Source: VXNF01 sp964291305 (lineage in GTDB: Bacteria > Actinomycetota > Acidimicrobiia > Acidimicrobiales > CATQHL01). From it: 64,000 nucleotides of DNA. Shown here piece after piece: positions 16,310-24,549 of the stretch (its first letter is position 1; each line of letters starts with the position of its first letter). The position numbers and the translations under genes are program-made. Below the pieces are notes generated by a model that ran no database searches, was not told the origin of the DNA, and saw only the letters and a list, made by a program, of their open reading frames with translations. The DNA lies in NCBI GenBank assembly GCA_964291305.2, contig OZ219783.1:1240001-1304000 (forward strand), in the 5' to 3' direction.

Positions 16310-16500
16310 GTCTCGGATTTTCAGTGAATAATTCTGGCGAGTGGGACTTCTAGGGTGTTGCTGGCGTCGGGATTAGGGTGTTGATCGCCGAGGTTCCACT
16401 GAGTCTCGGATCCTCAGTGAACGATCTTGGCTAGGGGGACTTCTAGGATGTCGCTGGCGCCGGCGTCAGACAGCGCCGGGATTAGGGTGTTGATTACCGC
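16303..16500. repeat. Imperfect tandem duplication covering the moaB/hisG convergent ends
   Basis: Copy 1 (about 16303-16390) and copy 2 (about 16396-16500) share the same order: CCACTGAGTCTCGGA, a short hairpin, the last codons of hisG on the minus strand, and a shared GGGATTAGGGTGTTGAT stretch. The period is 93 bases at the left end; copy 1 lacks about 15 bases present in copy 2. Only copy 2 is part of intact hisG. Copy 1 is a decayed extra hisG tail. Several substitutions separate the copies, so the event is not recent. Confidence 0.85.
16397..16419. terminator. Small hairpin over the hisG stop, duplicated at 16304-16326
   Basis: Arms CACTGAG (16397-16403) and CTCAGTG (16413-16419) form a perfect 7-bp stem with a 9-base loop; the hisG stop lies in the right arm. 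The copy at 16304-16326 keeps six pairs, and the moaB stop lies in its left arm. There is no T tract, so any terminator role between these convergent genes is weak. Confidence 0.4.
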
Positions 16501-17289
16501 TTTGGGGACGACTGTCTCCACGGCGAATCCCTGGCCTTGATAAAGCTCGTTGACTGTCGGTGCCTTCATGTAAGGCAGCTGCTCGATCACCGCTGCCAGG
16601 GCAGCAGCTGGCACGTTCATCTTGACCAGCACCTGGCCCCGCGCCTCCAGCACGCCGGTTAGCAGCGTGGCGATCTGGCCCATAGCAGCTCGGCGCTCCG
16701 TATCGGCGTAGGCAGCAGAGTTGGCTAGCAGTTCGGTGTGAGACACCAACACGGTGTCGATGATTCGCAGCCCGGCGGCCCGTAGGGCACCGCCAGTCTC
16801 AGTCAACTCCACCACGCAGTCCACGATCTCGGGAACCTTGGCCTCGGTCGCTCCGTAGGAGAGCTGAACGTCAGCTTGGATGTTCCGGTCGGCGAAGAAG
16901 CGGGTGGTCAGTTGGGGGTACTCGGTGGAGACCCGAACCCCGTTAGGCAGGTCCTTGGCGCTCTGGTATGGCGAGTCTGCTGCCACGGCCACGACGATGC
17001 GTACAGGCTGGTCCGTGGCCTTGGAATAGCCCAGTTGGCACAGCGAGACCACCTCGGCGCCACTCTCAGCAACCCAGTCGCGGCCACTGATCCCCAGGTC
17101 GAAGATGCCCTGAGCGAGATAACGGGGAATCTCTTGGGGCCGCAGGATACGAACGTCGGCAACTCGGGGGTCGTCGATCGTGGCCCGGTAGTCCACCCGA
17201 GACATCCGCCGCACGTTCAGGTCAGCATCGGCGAATAACTCCAGCGTGGCTGCCTCCAGGGATCCTTTTGGCAGCACCAGACGTAACAT
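16414..17289 (-). CDS. hisG: ATP phosphoribosyltransferase, long form
   Basis: Catalyses the first step of histidine synthesis, condensing ATP with phosphoribosyl pyrophosphate. The 291-residue length shows the long form, with the catalytic domains (L-P-K-G-S at the N-terminus, D-L-G-I-S-G-R-D-W near 67, and the P-loop region E-L-T-E-T-G near 163) plus the C-terminal histidine-binding regulatory domain. ATG 17289 is chosen over GTG 17298 because M-L-R-L-V-L-P-K-G-S is the usual family start. It lies 39 bases after the DUF1844-like gene on the same strand. No other his gene is nearby. Its 3' end is duplicated downstream. Confidence 0.95.
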   Translation of the reverse strand: MLRLVLPKGSLEAATLELFADADLNVRRMSRVDYRATIDDPRVADVRILRPQEIPRYLAQGIFDLGISGRDWVAESGAEVVSLCQLGYSKATDQPVRIVVAVAADSPYQSAKDLPNGVRVSTEYPQLTTRFFADRNIQADVQLSYGATEAKVPEIVDCVVELTETGGALRAAGLRIIDTVLVSHTELLANSAAYADTERRAAMGQIATLLTGVLEARGQVLVKMNVPAAALAAVIEQLPYMKAPTVNELYQGQGFAVETVVPKAVINTLIPALSDAGASDILEVPLAKIVH

Positions 17290-17328
17290 CTCGCCCACGC
17301 TAGCGGCGTCTACCCACGCCGCTGATGC

Positions 17329-17760
17329 TTAGGCCTCTGGGGTGTCGGTTGCACATCGCTGGACGTAGACCATCCGTAGGCTCTGCAACGCCTCGCGCAG
17401 GGTTGGTTCGGAATCACCAAGGCGGCCGACCAGCCCCTCCACGAGTGCGCCCATGGCATCGATGGCCAGGCGCGCTGCCGCTTGGTCGGGCGGTTCGGCC
17501 GTTAAGTGGATGGCACCCAACTCGTATAGTCCCATTACATGATTGGCCACCACCGCCTCGGGCGGCGCTTCGGCGAGCCGCTGGCGGGCTGCTGATAGCT
17601 CGGCCATGATCGCCTCGGCCCGCTCCCGGTCCTCAGGGCTAAGGTCGTCAAGGTCTAGCGGTTCCCCGCCTGCGCCAGCTTCTCCGTCGGTCGGTATGGG
17701 GTCTGGGGGCGGCTGATTGCGGGGTACATGGTGCTCGCCGCCGGGGGTCCAAAGTGTCAT
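17329..17760 (-). CDS. DUF1844-like protein of unknown function
   Basis: A 143-residue acidic protein. The first ~45 residues are Pro/Gly/Glu-rich and probably disordered. The remainder is helical, with V-A-N-H-V-M-G-L-Y-E-L-G-A-I-H-L and A-R-L-A-I-D-A-M-G-A-L-V-E, which matches DUF1844 proteins often found beside infC in actinobacteria. Function unknown. It is divergent from infC, with 235 bases between, and upstream of hisG on the same strand. Confidence 0.75.
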   Translation of the reverse strand: MTLWTPGGEHHVPRNQPPPDPIPTDGEAGAGGEPLDLDDLSPEDRERAEAIMAELSAARQRLAEAPPEAVVANHVMGLYELGAIHLTAEPPDQAAARLAIDAMGALVEGLVGRLGDSEPTLREALQSLRMVYVQRCATDTPEA

Positions 17761-17995
17761 TGCAGTCTCCAGGTAGTCGCTTTCTTCGAATTTGCTGTGC
17801 TAGCTGTTACTCTATGGCCCGCCTGTCGAGCCCTAACTAGGATCGTCATGGTCCGGGATTTGTGCAGCCACATGCTGGTTGGCCAGGTGCTGCGGGCAGG
17901 TGCTTGCCGGTCCGCACGCGCCGGCACGCAGAACGGAGGTGGCGTACCGGTCCCACCGGTGCACCGAGAGAGGGGAAGTCACGATTGCTGAGTGA
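17761..17995 (+). promoter_or_regulatory. infC leader region with displaced Shine-Dalgarno site
   Basis: This 235-base gap separates DUF1844 from infC. It is rich in short inverted repeats, for example ACCGGTCCCACCGGT at about 17946-17960, as expected of a structured autoregulatory leader of an infC-rpmI-rplT operon. A strong AGGGG site at 17971-17975 is eight bases before ATT 17984, but 20 bases before the TTG used by the open infC frame. No confident promoter hexamers were found. Confidence 0.5.
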
Positions 17996-18535
17996 TTGGC
18001 CATAGCTGCTTCGGCAGGTTCTGAGCTGCTCGTAAACGAGAATATCCAGGCGCCGCAGGTCCGTGTGGTGGGACCTGATGGAGCCCAGATAGGGATCCGC
18101 CCACTGGCCGAGGCTCTAGCTATCGCGCAAGCGCACGGGCTGGATCTGGTGGAGGTGGCCGACAAGGCGGAGCCCCCCGTCTGTCGGATAATGGACTATG
18201 GAAAGCACAAGTACGACGCGGCTCAGCGAGCGCGGGAGTCGCGCAAGAAGAGCACGCAGGTCGTAGTCAAGGAAATGAAATACCGACCTAAGATCGGGCG
18301 AGGCGACTTCGAGACCAAGACCCGCAAAGTGCGGGACTTTCTGACTCAGGGCAACAGGGTGAAGATCACGGTCATGTTCCGTGGCCGCGAGACTCTCCAC
18401 CCCGAGTTGGGGCAGAGGATTCTGGACGAGGTCTCCGAGGTCACCGGCGACCTAGCCCGCATCGAGGCTCCGCCCCGCCAGGATGGACGCAATATGGTCA
18501 TGGTCCTAGCCCCCGAAAAGCGCACGCGTAAGTAG
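17996..18535 (+). CDS. infC: Translation initiation factor IF-3
   Basis: IF-3 binds the 30S subunit and enforces correct initiator tRNA and start-codon choice. The two-domain layout is complete: an N-domain with V-N-E-N-I and V-R-V-V-G-P-D-G, then a helical linker rich in Lys/Arg, then the C-domain with K-E-M-K-Y-R-P-K-I-G and D-F-E-T-K. No ATG or GTG is available. The only usable start in the open frame is TTG 17996. Twelve bases upstream in the same frame is ATT 17984, preceded by a good ribosome site, but the fourth codon from there is TGA. AUU starts and IF-3 autoregulation are well known for infC in other bacteria. rpmI and rplT follow, the standard operon. Confidence 0.93.
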   Translation: MAIAASAGSELLVNENIQAPQVRVVGPDGAQIGIRPLAEALAIAQAHGLDLVEVADKAEPPVCRIMDYGKHKYDAAQRARESRKKSTQVVVKEMKYRPKIGRGDFETKTRKVRDFLTQGNRVKITVMFRGRETLHPELGQRILDEVSEVTGDLARIEAPPRQDGRNMVMVLAPEKRTRK

Positions 18536-18575
18536 CCGTAGATCACTTAGCCGTAGAGTTCGGAGAAGAATAGAT

Positions 18576-18770
18576 ATGCCCAAGATGAAGACCCGCCGGG
18601 GCGCTGCTAAGCGCTTCAAGGTGACTGGCTCCGGCAAGCTCGTGCGCCGCCACGCCTACAAGAACCACATCCTCGAGAAGAAGACCCCGAAACGCAAACG
18701 CCAGATGCGCCGTGACGGGTCTGTGAGCGCAGCCGATAGGCCTTCGGTGCGCCGACAACTCGGTATCTGA
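18576..18770 (+). CDS. rpmI: 50S ribosomal protein L35
   Basis: A 64-residue, very basic ribosomal protein with the family start M-P-K-M-K-T-R-R-G-A-A-K-R-F and the internal R-H-A-Y-K-N-H-I-L-E-K-K-T segment. It is preceded by GGAGAAG. It lies between infC and rplT in the usual order, 40 bases after infC. Confidence 0.97.
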   Translation: MPKMKTRRGAAKRFKVTGSGKLVRRHAYKNHILEKKTPKRKRQMRRDGSVSAADRPSVRRQLGI

Positions 18771-18801
18771 GCAGGCCTGGGTAGTTGGGAGGTCGAAGCA
18801 G

Positions 18802-19179
18802 ATGGCCAGAGTCAAACGATCGGTAGCCGCCCGTAAGCGGCGCAAGGTCACCCTGGCGCGCGCCAAAGGTTATTACGGAAACAAAAGCCGCACTTGGCGC
18901 GGCGCCAATGAGCAGTTGTTGCACTCCGGCCAGTACGCATTCCGGGATCGCCGGGCGCGCAAGGGCGAGATGCGGCGACTTTGGATTCAGCGGATCAACG
19001 CCGGGTGCCGTCAGCACGGCTCCAACTACAGCACTTTTATCGCGGGTCTTAATAGTGCCGGGGTAGAGGTGGATCGCAAGTCGCTGGCCGACATGGCGGT
19101 CAACGATCCTGATTCATTCGCCGCGCTTGTGCGGCTGGCGGACGGCGCCCGCACCAGCGACCTGCCCAGCGGATCCTGA
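18802..19179 (+). CDS. rplT: 50S ribosomal protein L20
   Basis: A 125-residue ribosomal protein needed for early assembly of the 50S subunit; in other bacteria it also represses its own operon. It starts M-A-R-V-K-R-S-V-A-A-R-K-R-R-K, has the conserved A-K-G-Y-Y-G-N-K-S-R segment and W-I-Q-R-I-N-A. A GGGAGG site precedes the ATG. The tail is slightly longer than in E. coli. Confidence 0.97.
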   Translation: MARVKRSVAARKRRKVTLARAKGYYGNKSRTWRGANEQLLHSGQYAFRDRRARKGEMRRLWIQRINAGCRQHGSNYSTFIAGLNSAGVEVDRKSLADMAVNDPDSFAALVRLADGARTSDLPSGS

Positions 19180-19211
19180 GCCGGTCCCGCTGATTGGCGG
19201 GTGATGACACG

Positions 19212-20045
19212 GTGCAACTGACCGCTATGAGACCGCGCCTAGTGGAGTTGCGTCGTCTAGCGCGCTCGGCCGCTGCCCGGCGAGCCGAGGGGGTCTTTCT
19301 CGTAGAGGGAGCAACGCTTGTTTCCGAGGCGGCGGACTCGGGTCTGCGAGTCCGCGAGGTCTACCTCGCAGCCTCCCGGGCTGATGAGGAGACGCGCCAG
19401 TTAGCCGAACAGCTGGCGGCGGCCGGTGTCGCGCTCATGGTCGTCGAGTCAGAGATGCTTGCCAAGGTCGGGACCTCGGTTACACCACAACCACTGCTGG
19501 CGGTTGTGGAACGGCCAACAGGAGTTGAGGTGGCGCGAGACTCGCCGGAAGCCTCCCGTTTCGTCCTGGTAGCGGTCTCGGTGGCCGATCCCGGAAATGC
19601 TGGCACGCTGCTGCGCTGTGCGGAGGCGGCGAGTGCTGAGAGCGTTATCTTCGCTGGCCAGACTGTGGATCCCTATGGTCCGAAGGCGGTGCGGGCTTCG
19701 GCGGGCTCGATCTTCCGGCTGTCCCCGACGCTGACAGAGGACCCGGTGGTGGTACTTGAGGACTTGAGTCGGCGCGGCCTTCGTGTCTTAGGCGCTTCGG
19801 TTGGTAGGGGATCGCCGTACGATCTCGCCAATATGTCTCCGCCGCTGGCGCTAGTGGTGGGAAGCGAGTCACACGGCCTGCCTGACGCGCTAGCCAGACT
19901 GGTCGACGAGTGGGTTCACGTTCCCCTAGCGGGGCAGGCAGAGTCGCTCAACGTGGCAGCAGCCGCAGCCGTGCTCTGCTTTGAGGTACAGCGCCGCTGT
20001 CGCTCCAGCAGACCGCATGCCGCCGAGTCACCCGCAAAGCAATGA
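19212..20045 (+). CDS. TrmH/SpoU-family RNA 2'-O-methyltransferase
   Basis: A SPOUT-class RNA methyltransferase of about 277 residues. An N-terminal substrate-binding domain (G-V-F-L-V-E-G) is followed by the knotted SAM domain with A-D-P-G-N-A-G-T-L-L-R, the L-V-V-G-S-E-S-H-G-L motif, and V-P-L-A-G-Q-A-E-S-L-N-V-A-A-A. These are the three SpoU motifs. It resembles the enzymes encoded between rplT and pheS in many actinobacteria, which probably modify rRNA; the target is not shown. The start is uncertain: GTG 19212, TTG 19194 and ATG 19227 are all possible. Its stop overlaps the pheS ATG (ATGA). Confidence 0.9.
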   Translation: MQLTAMRPRLVELRRLARSAAARRAEGVFLVEGATLVSEAADSGLRVREVYLAASRADEETRQLAEQLAAAGVALMVVESEMLAKVGTSVTPQPLLAVVERPTGVEVARDSPEASRFVLVAVSVADPGNAGTLLRCAEAASAESVIFAGQTVDPYGPKAVRASAGSIFRLSPTLTEDPVVVLEDLSRRGLRVLGASVGRGSPYDLANMSPPLALVVGSESHGLPDALARLVDEWVHVPLAGQAESLNVAAAAAVLCFEVQRRCRSSRPHAAESPAKQ

Positions 20046-21067
20046 CTACCGAACTGACCGCCGACGATCTTGCTGGTGAGGCACAAGCTGTAGCTGCGCA
20101 GGCCTTCGCCGTAGTTGAGGCTGCCGGCAGCGTTGCCGAGCTGACCACAGCCCGTCCTGAACTGCTCGGCAAACCTTCGCCGCTAGCCGGCTTGCGTCGC
20201 CGGCTGGGCGGTCTGACGGCGGCGGAGCGCCCAGCGGTGGGGCGTGTGCTAAGCGAGGCGCTGGCTGAGGTGGAAGCCCACTTCGAGGCCCGGTTGGAAG
20301 AGCTGCGGGCCGCCGAGCGCCGACTGCAGCTTGAGGCCGAGCGGCTCGACCTAACCGAGCTAACTGAACCCCCGCAGGTGGGGCACCTGCACGTCATCAC
20401 CCAGACGCAGCGACGCCTCGAAGAGGTGTTCTGCGCCATGGGCTACACCGTGGCTGAAGGTCCCGAGATTGAGACGGAATGGCACAACTTTGGGGCGCTG
20501 AACTTCCCGCCAGGACATCCGGCCCGTGACATGTACGACACCCTCTACATCGACCACGGCCCGCCCGGTAGCACGCTGCTGCGCACCCACACCTCGCCGG
20601 TGCAGGTGCGAGTGATGTTGAACCAGCCGCCGCCGCTCTACGTCGTGGCCCCGGGCCGCTGCTACCGCCAGGACACTGCCGATGCCACCCACATGCCGGT
20701 CTTCCACCAGATCGAAGGATTGGTGGTTGACGACGGCATCACGCTGGGCGACCTAGCCGGCGCCATCGAAACGTTTACTGCGGCTTACTTCGGTCCTGGA
20801 TTCAGTTCACGCCTGCGGCCTTCGTATTTCCCGTTCACCGAGCCTTCCGCTGAGTTCGACGTGCAGCGACCAGACGGCACCTGGCTGGAGCTGGGGGGCT
20901 GTGGGGTTGTGCACCCCGCGGTGTTGGAGATATGCGGCGTGGACTCTGAACGGTGGAGTGGTTTTGCCTTTGGTTTCGGCATTGATCGACTGGCCATGAT
21001 CCGTTACGGCATCTCCGATCTGCGCGACCTCTGGACCAACGACGTGCGCTTCTTGGAGCAGTTCTGA
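20042..21067 (+). CDS. pheS: Phenylalanine-tRNA ligase alpha subunit
   Basis: The catalytic subunit that charges tRNA-Phe, of 341 residues. An N-terminal coiled-coil (about 1-100) is followed by the class II core: motif 2 in P-G-R-C-Y-R-Q-D near 205, and motif 3 in G-F-G-I-D-R-L-A-M near 316. The H-P-A-R-D motif near 160 is typical of the family. The ATG overlaps the upstream stop by four bases, and its stop overlaps pheT by one base, so alpha and beta synthesis are coupled. Confidence 0.97.
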   Translation: MTTELTADDLAGEAQAVAAQAFAVVEAAGSVAELTTARPELLGKPSPLAGLRRRLGGLTAAERPAVGRVLSEALAEVEAHFEARLEELRAAERRLQLEAERLDLTELTEPPQVGHLHVITQTQRRLEEVFCAMGYTVAEGPEIETEWHNFGALNFPPGHPARDMYDTLYIDHGPPGSTLLRTHTSPVQVRVMLNQPPPLYVVAPGRCYRQDTADATHMPVFHQIEGLVVDDGITLGDLAGAIETFTAAYFGPGFSSRLRPSYFPFTEPSAEFDVQRPDGTWLELGGCGVVHPAVLEICGVDSERWSGFAFGFGIDRLAMIRYGISDLRDLWTNDVRFLEQF

Positions 21068-23445
21068 TGAAAGTGCTGCTGAGTTGGTTGCAGGAGTTCG
21101 CCCCCTTAGAGGGGTCTCCCGAGGGCATCGCCGAGGACCTCTCAGATCTGGGCCTAGCGGTTGAGGCACTCGTCACCTTCCCCGCGGCGCCAGCTGGCGT
21201 TGTCGTAGCTCGGGTTGCCGGGCTGCGGGCCCATCCCGACGCCGATCGCATTCAACTAGTGGACGTAGACGCCGGCGACGGTGAGTTACGGCAGGTCTGT
21301 TGCGGTGCCTTCAACATGACCGTGGGGGACCTGGTGCCGCTAGCCACCGTTGGCACCACCATGCCAGCAGGGCTGCAGATTGGCCGCCGGAAGATGCGAG
21401 GCCAGCTATCTGAGGGCATGTTGTGTTCCGCCGCCGAACTGGAGCTGGGTACTGACCCAGAGGGGATCATGATTCTGCCAGCCAGCCTGGAGTTGGGTGA
21501 CGATCTGACTGCTGCCCTGGGGCTGGCGGGAGATGTGCTGTTTGACCTGGAGGTCAACCCCAACCGGCCTGATGCTCTGTCGGTGCTAGGCGTGGCCCGC
21601 GACCTGGCAGCCCGCCGCGGTCTCCCATTCGAGCCGCCACCGGTTGAGGTGGCGACTTCGGGGGAGCCGGCGTCGTCTGCGGCGTCGGTGGAGATCCTGG
21701 CGCCAGACCTCTGTGGGTCTTTCAGCCTGCGCCTGTTGCGCAAAACCTCCGGGATTACCACGCCGCCGCTGCTGGCCCGGCGCCTACTGGCCCTGGGAAT
21801 GCGCCCGATTAACTTCGTTGTCGACATCTCCAACTACGTGATGCTGGAGTTGGGTCAACCTTCGCACGCCTTCGACGCCGATCTAGTACCGGGCGGGAAG
21901 TTGCGGGTGCGGCGAGCGGAGACAGGAGAACAACTGGAGACCCTTGATGGGGTGGTTCGCACGCTTAACGCCGGCGACGGCGTGATTGCTGACGCCTCTG
22001 ATCGGGTCATTGGGATTGCCGGCGTGATGGGCGGAGCCTCAACGGAGATTTCGCAGGACACCGACACGGTGTTGCTGGAAGCCGCCTGGTGGAACCCGTC
22101 CGATATCGCCGATGCCTCGCGCCGCTTGGGTCTGCGCAGCGAGGCCTCAGCTCGGTTCGAAGCTGGCGTAGACCCCGAGATTGCCCCCCGGGCTTTAGAG
22201 CGATTTGCCCAGTTAGCTGCTACCGGGGGAGTGACTCTGGCCCCCGAGTTGGTGCAGGCCCGCGGCCACCTGCCGACGCGTCCAAAAGTCCATGTGCGTA
22301 CAGGACGAGTCAACGCCATCTTGGGCACCAGCCTCACTTCCGCCGAGATGCGCGCCTGTCTGATGCCGATTGGCTTTGAAATGGCTCTCGCCGAGCCAAC
22401 TTCTGGGCTTCGTAAGTATCCAGGCGAGACTTGGGCTGTAACTGTGCCCAGCTGGCGACCCGACACCGCCAGCGAGATCGAAGTGATCGAAGAGGTGGGC
22501 CGGATGTGGAGCTACAGCCGCATCGCCCGGACAGTGCCAAAGTCTCCTCACCCTGGTGGCCTCACGGCTCACCAGCGCGCTCGGCGTCGGGTATATGAGG
22601 TGCTGAACGGGTTTGGGCTGATGGAGGCGATGCCGTTGCCGTTTCTGGCTCCCGATGATCTGCAACGGTGTGGTCTCCCGCAGAGCGGTATAAGCGTCAC
22701 CAATCCGTTGGTGGCCGAAGAGTCGGTGATGCGCACCTCGTTGAGGCCTGGGCTACTGAAGGCAGTGGCCTACAACGCGGCCCGTCGTCAGCTGGGAGTA
22801 GCGCTATTCGAGGTGGGCCACGTCTTTGGCCCTTCCGATGGGGAACTGCCTGCTGAGCGCGATCACCTAGCGGTAGCTCTGGCCGGTCAGCAAGCCCCCG
22901 CGGCGGTTGGTTTATGGGAGCGGCTGTGCCGCGCCATGCGCTTGGGCCCCACCGAGCTCCGCAACCAGCCCGCAGCGGGTATGCATCCCACTCGTTCTGC
23001 AGTATTGCTGGCTTCAGGCGAGGAGGTCGGAGTTTTGGGCGAGATCGATCCTGAGGTGGCCGAGGCGTTTGAGATCAGCGAGCGAGTGGCTTGGCTGGAA
23101 TGCGACCTGGGTCGCTTGCTCACCTCTCACCGCGCAAGCCCGAGCTACCGCCCGCCGAGCCGCTTCCCTTCCAGTGACGTGGACCTGGCATTCGTAGTCG
23201 AAGATGCCACACCAGCCGCGCTGGTCGAGTCGGCCATGCGTCAAGCTGCTGGCGAGGCTTTGGTGTGGCTGCGACTCTTCGATGTCTTTCGGGACGCCGA
23301 TCGTTTAGGTCCAGGTCGCCGCAGCTTGGCCTGGCGCCTGCGTCTGCAGCTGACAGACCGGACGCTCACCGACGCCGAAGTGGGCGAGATTCGCCAGTCC
23401 TGCATTGCCGCGGCTGAGAGCGCCGGAGCCCGCCTGCGCGACTGA
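21067..23445 (+). CDS. pheT: Phenylalanine-tRNA ligase beta subunit
   Basis: The non-catalytic subunit of the alpha2-beta2 synthetase, 792 residues. Domains in order: N-terminal tRNA-binding OB domain (about 38-150), B3/B4 editing domain (about 200-390, with A-S-A-R-F-E near 360), B5 DNA-binding-like domain, the inactive catalytic-like core (about 470-690), and the C-terminal ferredoxin-like anticodon-binding domain with R-F-P-S-S-D-V-D-L-A-F near 700. Its TGATG junction with pheS couples the two genes. Confidence 0.97.
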   Translation: MKVLLSWLQEFAPLEGSPEGIAEDLSDLGLAVEALVTFPAAPAGVVVARVAGLRAHPDADRIQLVDVDAGDGELRQVCCGAFNMTVGDLVPLATVGTTMPAGLQIGRRKMRGQLSEGMLCSAAELELGTDPEGIMILPASLELGDDLTAALGLAGDVLFDLEVNPNRPDALSVLGVARDLAARRGLPFEPPPVEVATSGEPASSAASVEILAPDLCGSFSLRLLRKTSGITTPPLLARRLLALGMRPINFVVDISNYVMLELGQPSHAFDADLVPGGKLRVRRAETGEQLETLDGVVRTLNAGDGVIADASDRVIGIAGVMGGASTEISQDTDTVLLEAAWWNPSDIADASRRLGLRSEASARFEAGVDPEIAPRALERFAQLAATGGVTLAPELVQARGHLPTRPKVHVRTGRVNAILGTSLTSAEMRACLMPIGFEMALAEPTSGLRKYPGETWAVTVPSWRPDTASEIEVIEEVGRMWSYSRIARTVPKSPHPGGLTAHQRARRRVYEVLNGFGLMEAMPLPFLAPDDLQRCGLPQSGISVTNPLVAEESVMRTSLRPGLLKAVAYNAARRQLGVALFEVGHVFGPSDGELPAERDHLAVALAGQQAPAAVGLWERLCRAMRLGPTELRNQPAAGMHPTRSAVLLASGEEVGVLGEIDPEVAEAFEISERVAWLECDLGRLLTSHRASPSYRPPSRFPSSDVDLAFVVEDATPAALVESAMRQAAGEALVWLRLFDVFRDADRLGPGRRSLAWRLRLQLTDRTLTDAEVGEIRQSCIAAAESAGARLRD

Positions 23446-23490
23446 GCAACTGCTCTGATCGACTGCTCTAGTAGAGCTGGAAAGTGGATA

Positions 23491-23508
23491 GGTGCATACT
23501 AATGCACC
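23491..23508. promoter_or_regulatory. Putative ArgR operator (ARG box) before argC
   Basis: An 18-base perfect palindrome GGTGCATACTAATGCACC with 7-base arms and a 4-base centre. Size, spacing and the TGCAT-N4-ATGCA core match bacterial ARG boxes, which are 18-bp sites read by hexameric ArgR. It lies just upstream of argC, and argR is in the same operon. A site so close to the start would block RNA polymerase or early elongation when arginine is abundant. Confidence 0.8.
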
Positions 23509-23526
23509 ACCATGTATGCTCTTGGA

Positions 23527-24549
23527 ATGCTATCGGTGGCTATTGTCGGGGCATCGGGTTATACCGGTGCGGAACTCATGCGCATTCTGGCCGGACATCC
23601 AGCCATGTCGGTTGTTCTAGCGACCGGAGATACCCAGGCTGGAGTAGCAGTAGGGGAGCTTTATCCGCACCTCGGTGCCGCCTATCCAGACCTGGTTTTT
23701 AGCAGCTTCGCGCCCGAGACCACAGCTGGGGTGGATGTGATCTTCTTCGCTTTGCCTCACGGAGCCTCGCAGAAGATCTTGCCGGCTCTGCTGGAAGTTG
23801 GTAACAGCGCCCGGGTAGTGGACCTAGCCGCCGACTTCCGCCTGCGGGATCCGGCTGTCTACGAGAAGTGGTACGGCGAGCAGCACTTGGCGCCCAGGTA
23901 CCTGGATCGCTTTGCCTACGGGCTGCCGGAATTGTACCGCCAGACCTTCGCTGATGCCGAAGCCGTGGCCTCGCCGGGCTGCTATCCCACCGCCGCGGCT
24001 CTGGCTTTGACCCCACTAGTGCGCGCTGGGATTATTCAGCCGACTGGCGTGGTGGTGGATGCCGCTAGCGGCATCTCTGGCGCCGGCCGGCCGGCTAAAG
24101 CACACACAAGCTTTTGCGCGGTGGATGAAGACTTCGTGGCCTACGGGTTGCTTAGCCATCGCCACACAGCCGAAATCGAGCAGGCCAGCGGCGCCGGAGT
24201 GCTCTTTACTCCCCACTTGGCGCCCATGAATCGCGGCATCCTGGCAACCTGCTACGCCCGCCCGGCGAGTACCTGCAACACCGAGGACCTGCTCGGGGTC
24301 TACCAGGCTGCTTACGCCGGCGAACCCTTTGTCAGGGTGAGTAGGCGTTCGCCCTCGACCAAGGCCACCCTCGGCTCCAACAGCGCTCATCTGACCGCAC
24401 GCTACGACCCCCGCACCGGCTGGATAATTGCCATCTGCGCGCTCGACAACCTCGGCAAAGGAGCGTCTGGTCAGGCGGTTCAGTGTGCCAACCAGCTTTG
24501 TGGTCTCGACGAGACCACCGGCCTTACCAATGTAGGGATGTACCCGTGA
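23527..24549 (+). CDS. argC: N-acetyl-gamma-glutamyl-phosphate reductase
   Basis: Third step of arginine synthesis: NADPH reduction of N-acetylglutamyl phosphate to the semialdehyde. The NADP motif V-A-I-V-G-A-S-G-Y-T-G is at the N-terminus, and the catalytic Cys is in A-S-P-G-C-Y-P-T-A near 141, with the conserved F-T-P-H-L-A-P-M-N-R-G downstream. ATG 23527 gives M-L-S-V-A-I-V-G and the usual ~340-residue length; ATG 23512 would add five residues and sit three bases from the ARG box. It is the first gene of the arginine operon and ends in a GTGA overlap with argJ. Confidence 0.95.
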   Translation: MLSVAIVGASGYTGAELMRILAGHPAMSVVLATGDTQAGVAVGELYPHLGAAYPDLVFSSFAPETTAGVDVIFFALPHGASQKILPALLEVGNSARVVDLAADFRLRDPAVYEKWYGEQHLAPRYLDRFAYGLPELYRQTFADAEAVASPGCYPTAAALALTPLVRAGIIQPTGVVVDAASGISGAGRPAKAHTSFCAVDEDFVAYGLLSHRHTAEIEQASGAGVLFTPHLAPMNRGILATCYARPASTCNTEDLLGVYQAAYAGEPFVRVSRRSPSTKATLGSNSAHLTARYDPRTGWIIAICALDNLGKGASGQAVQCANQLCGLDETTGLTNVGMYP

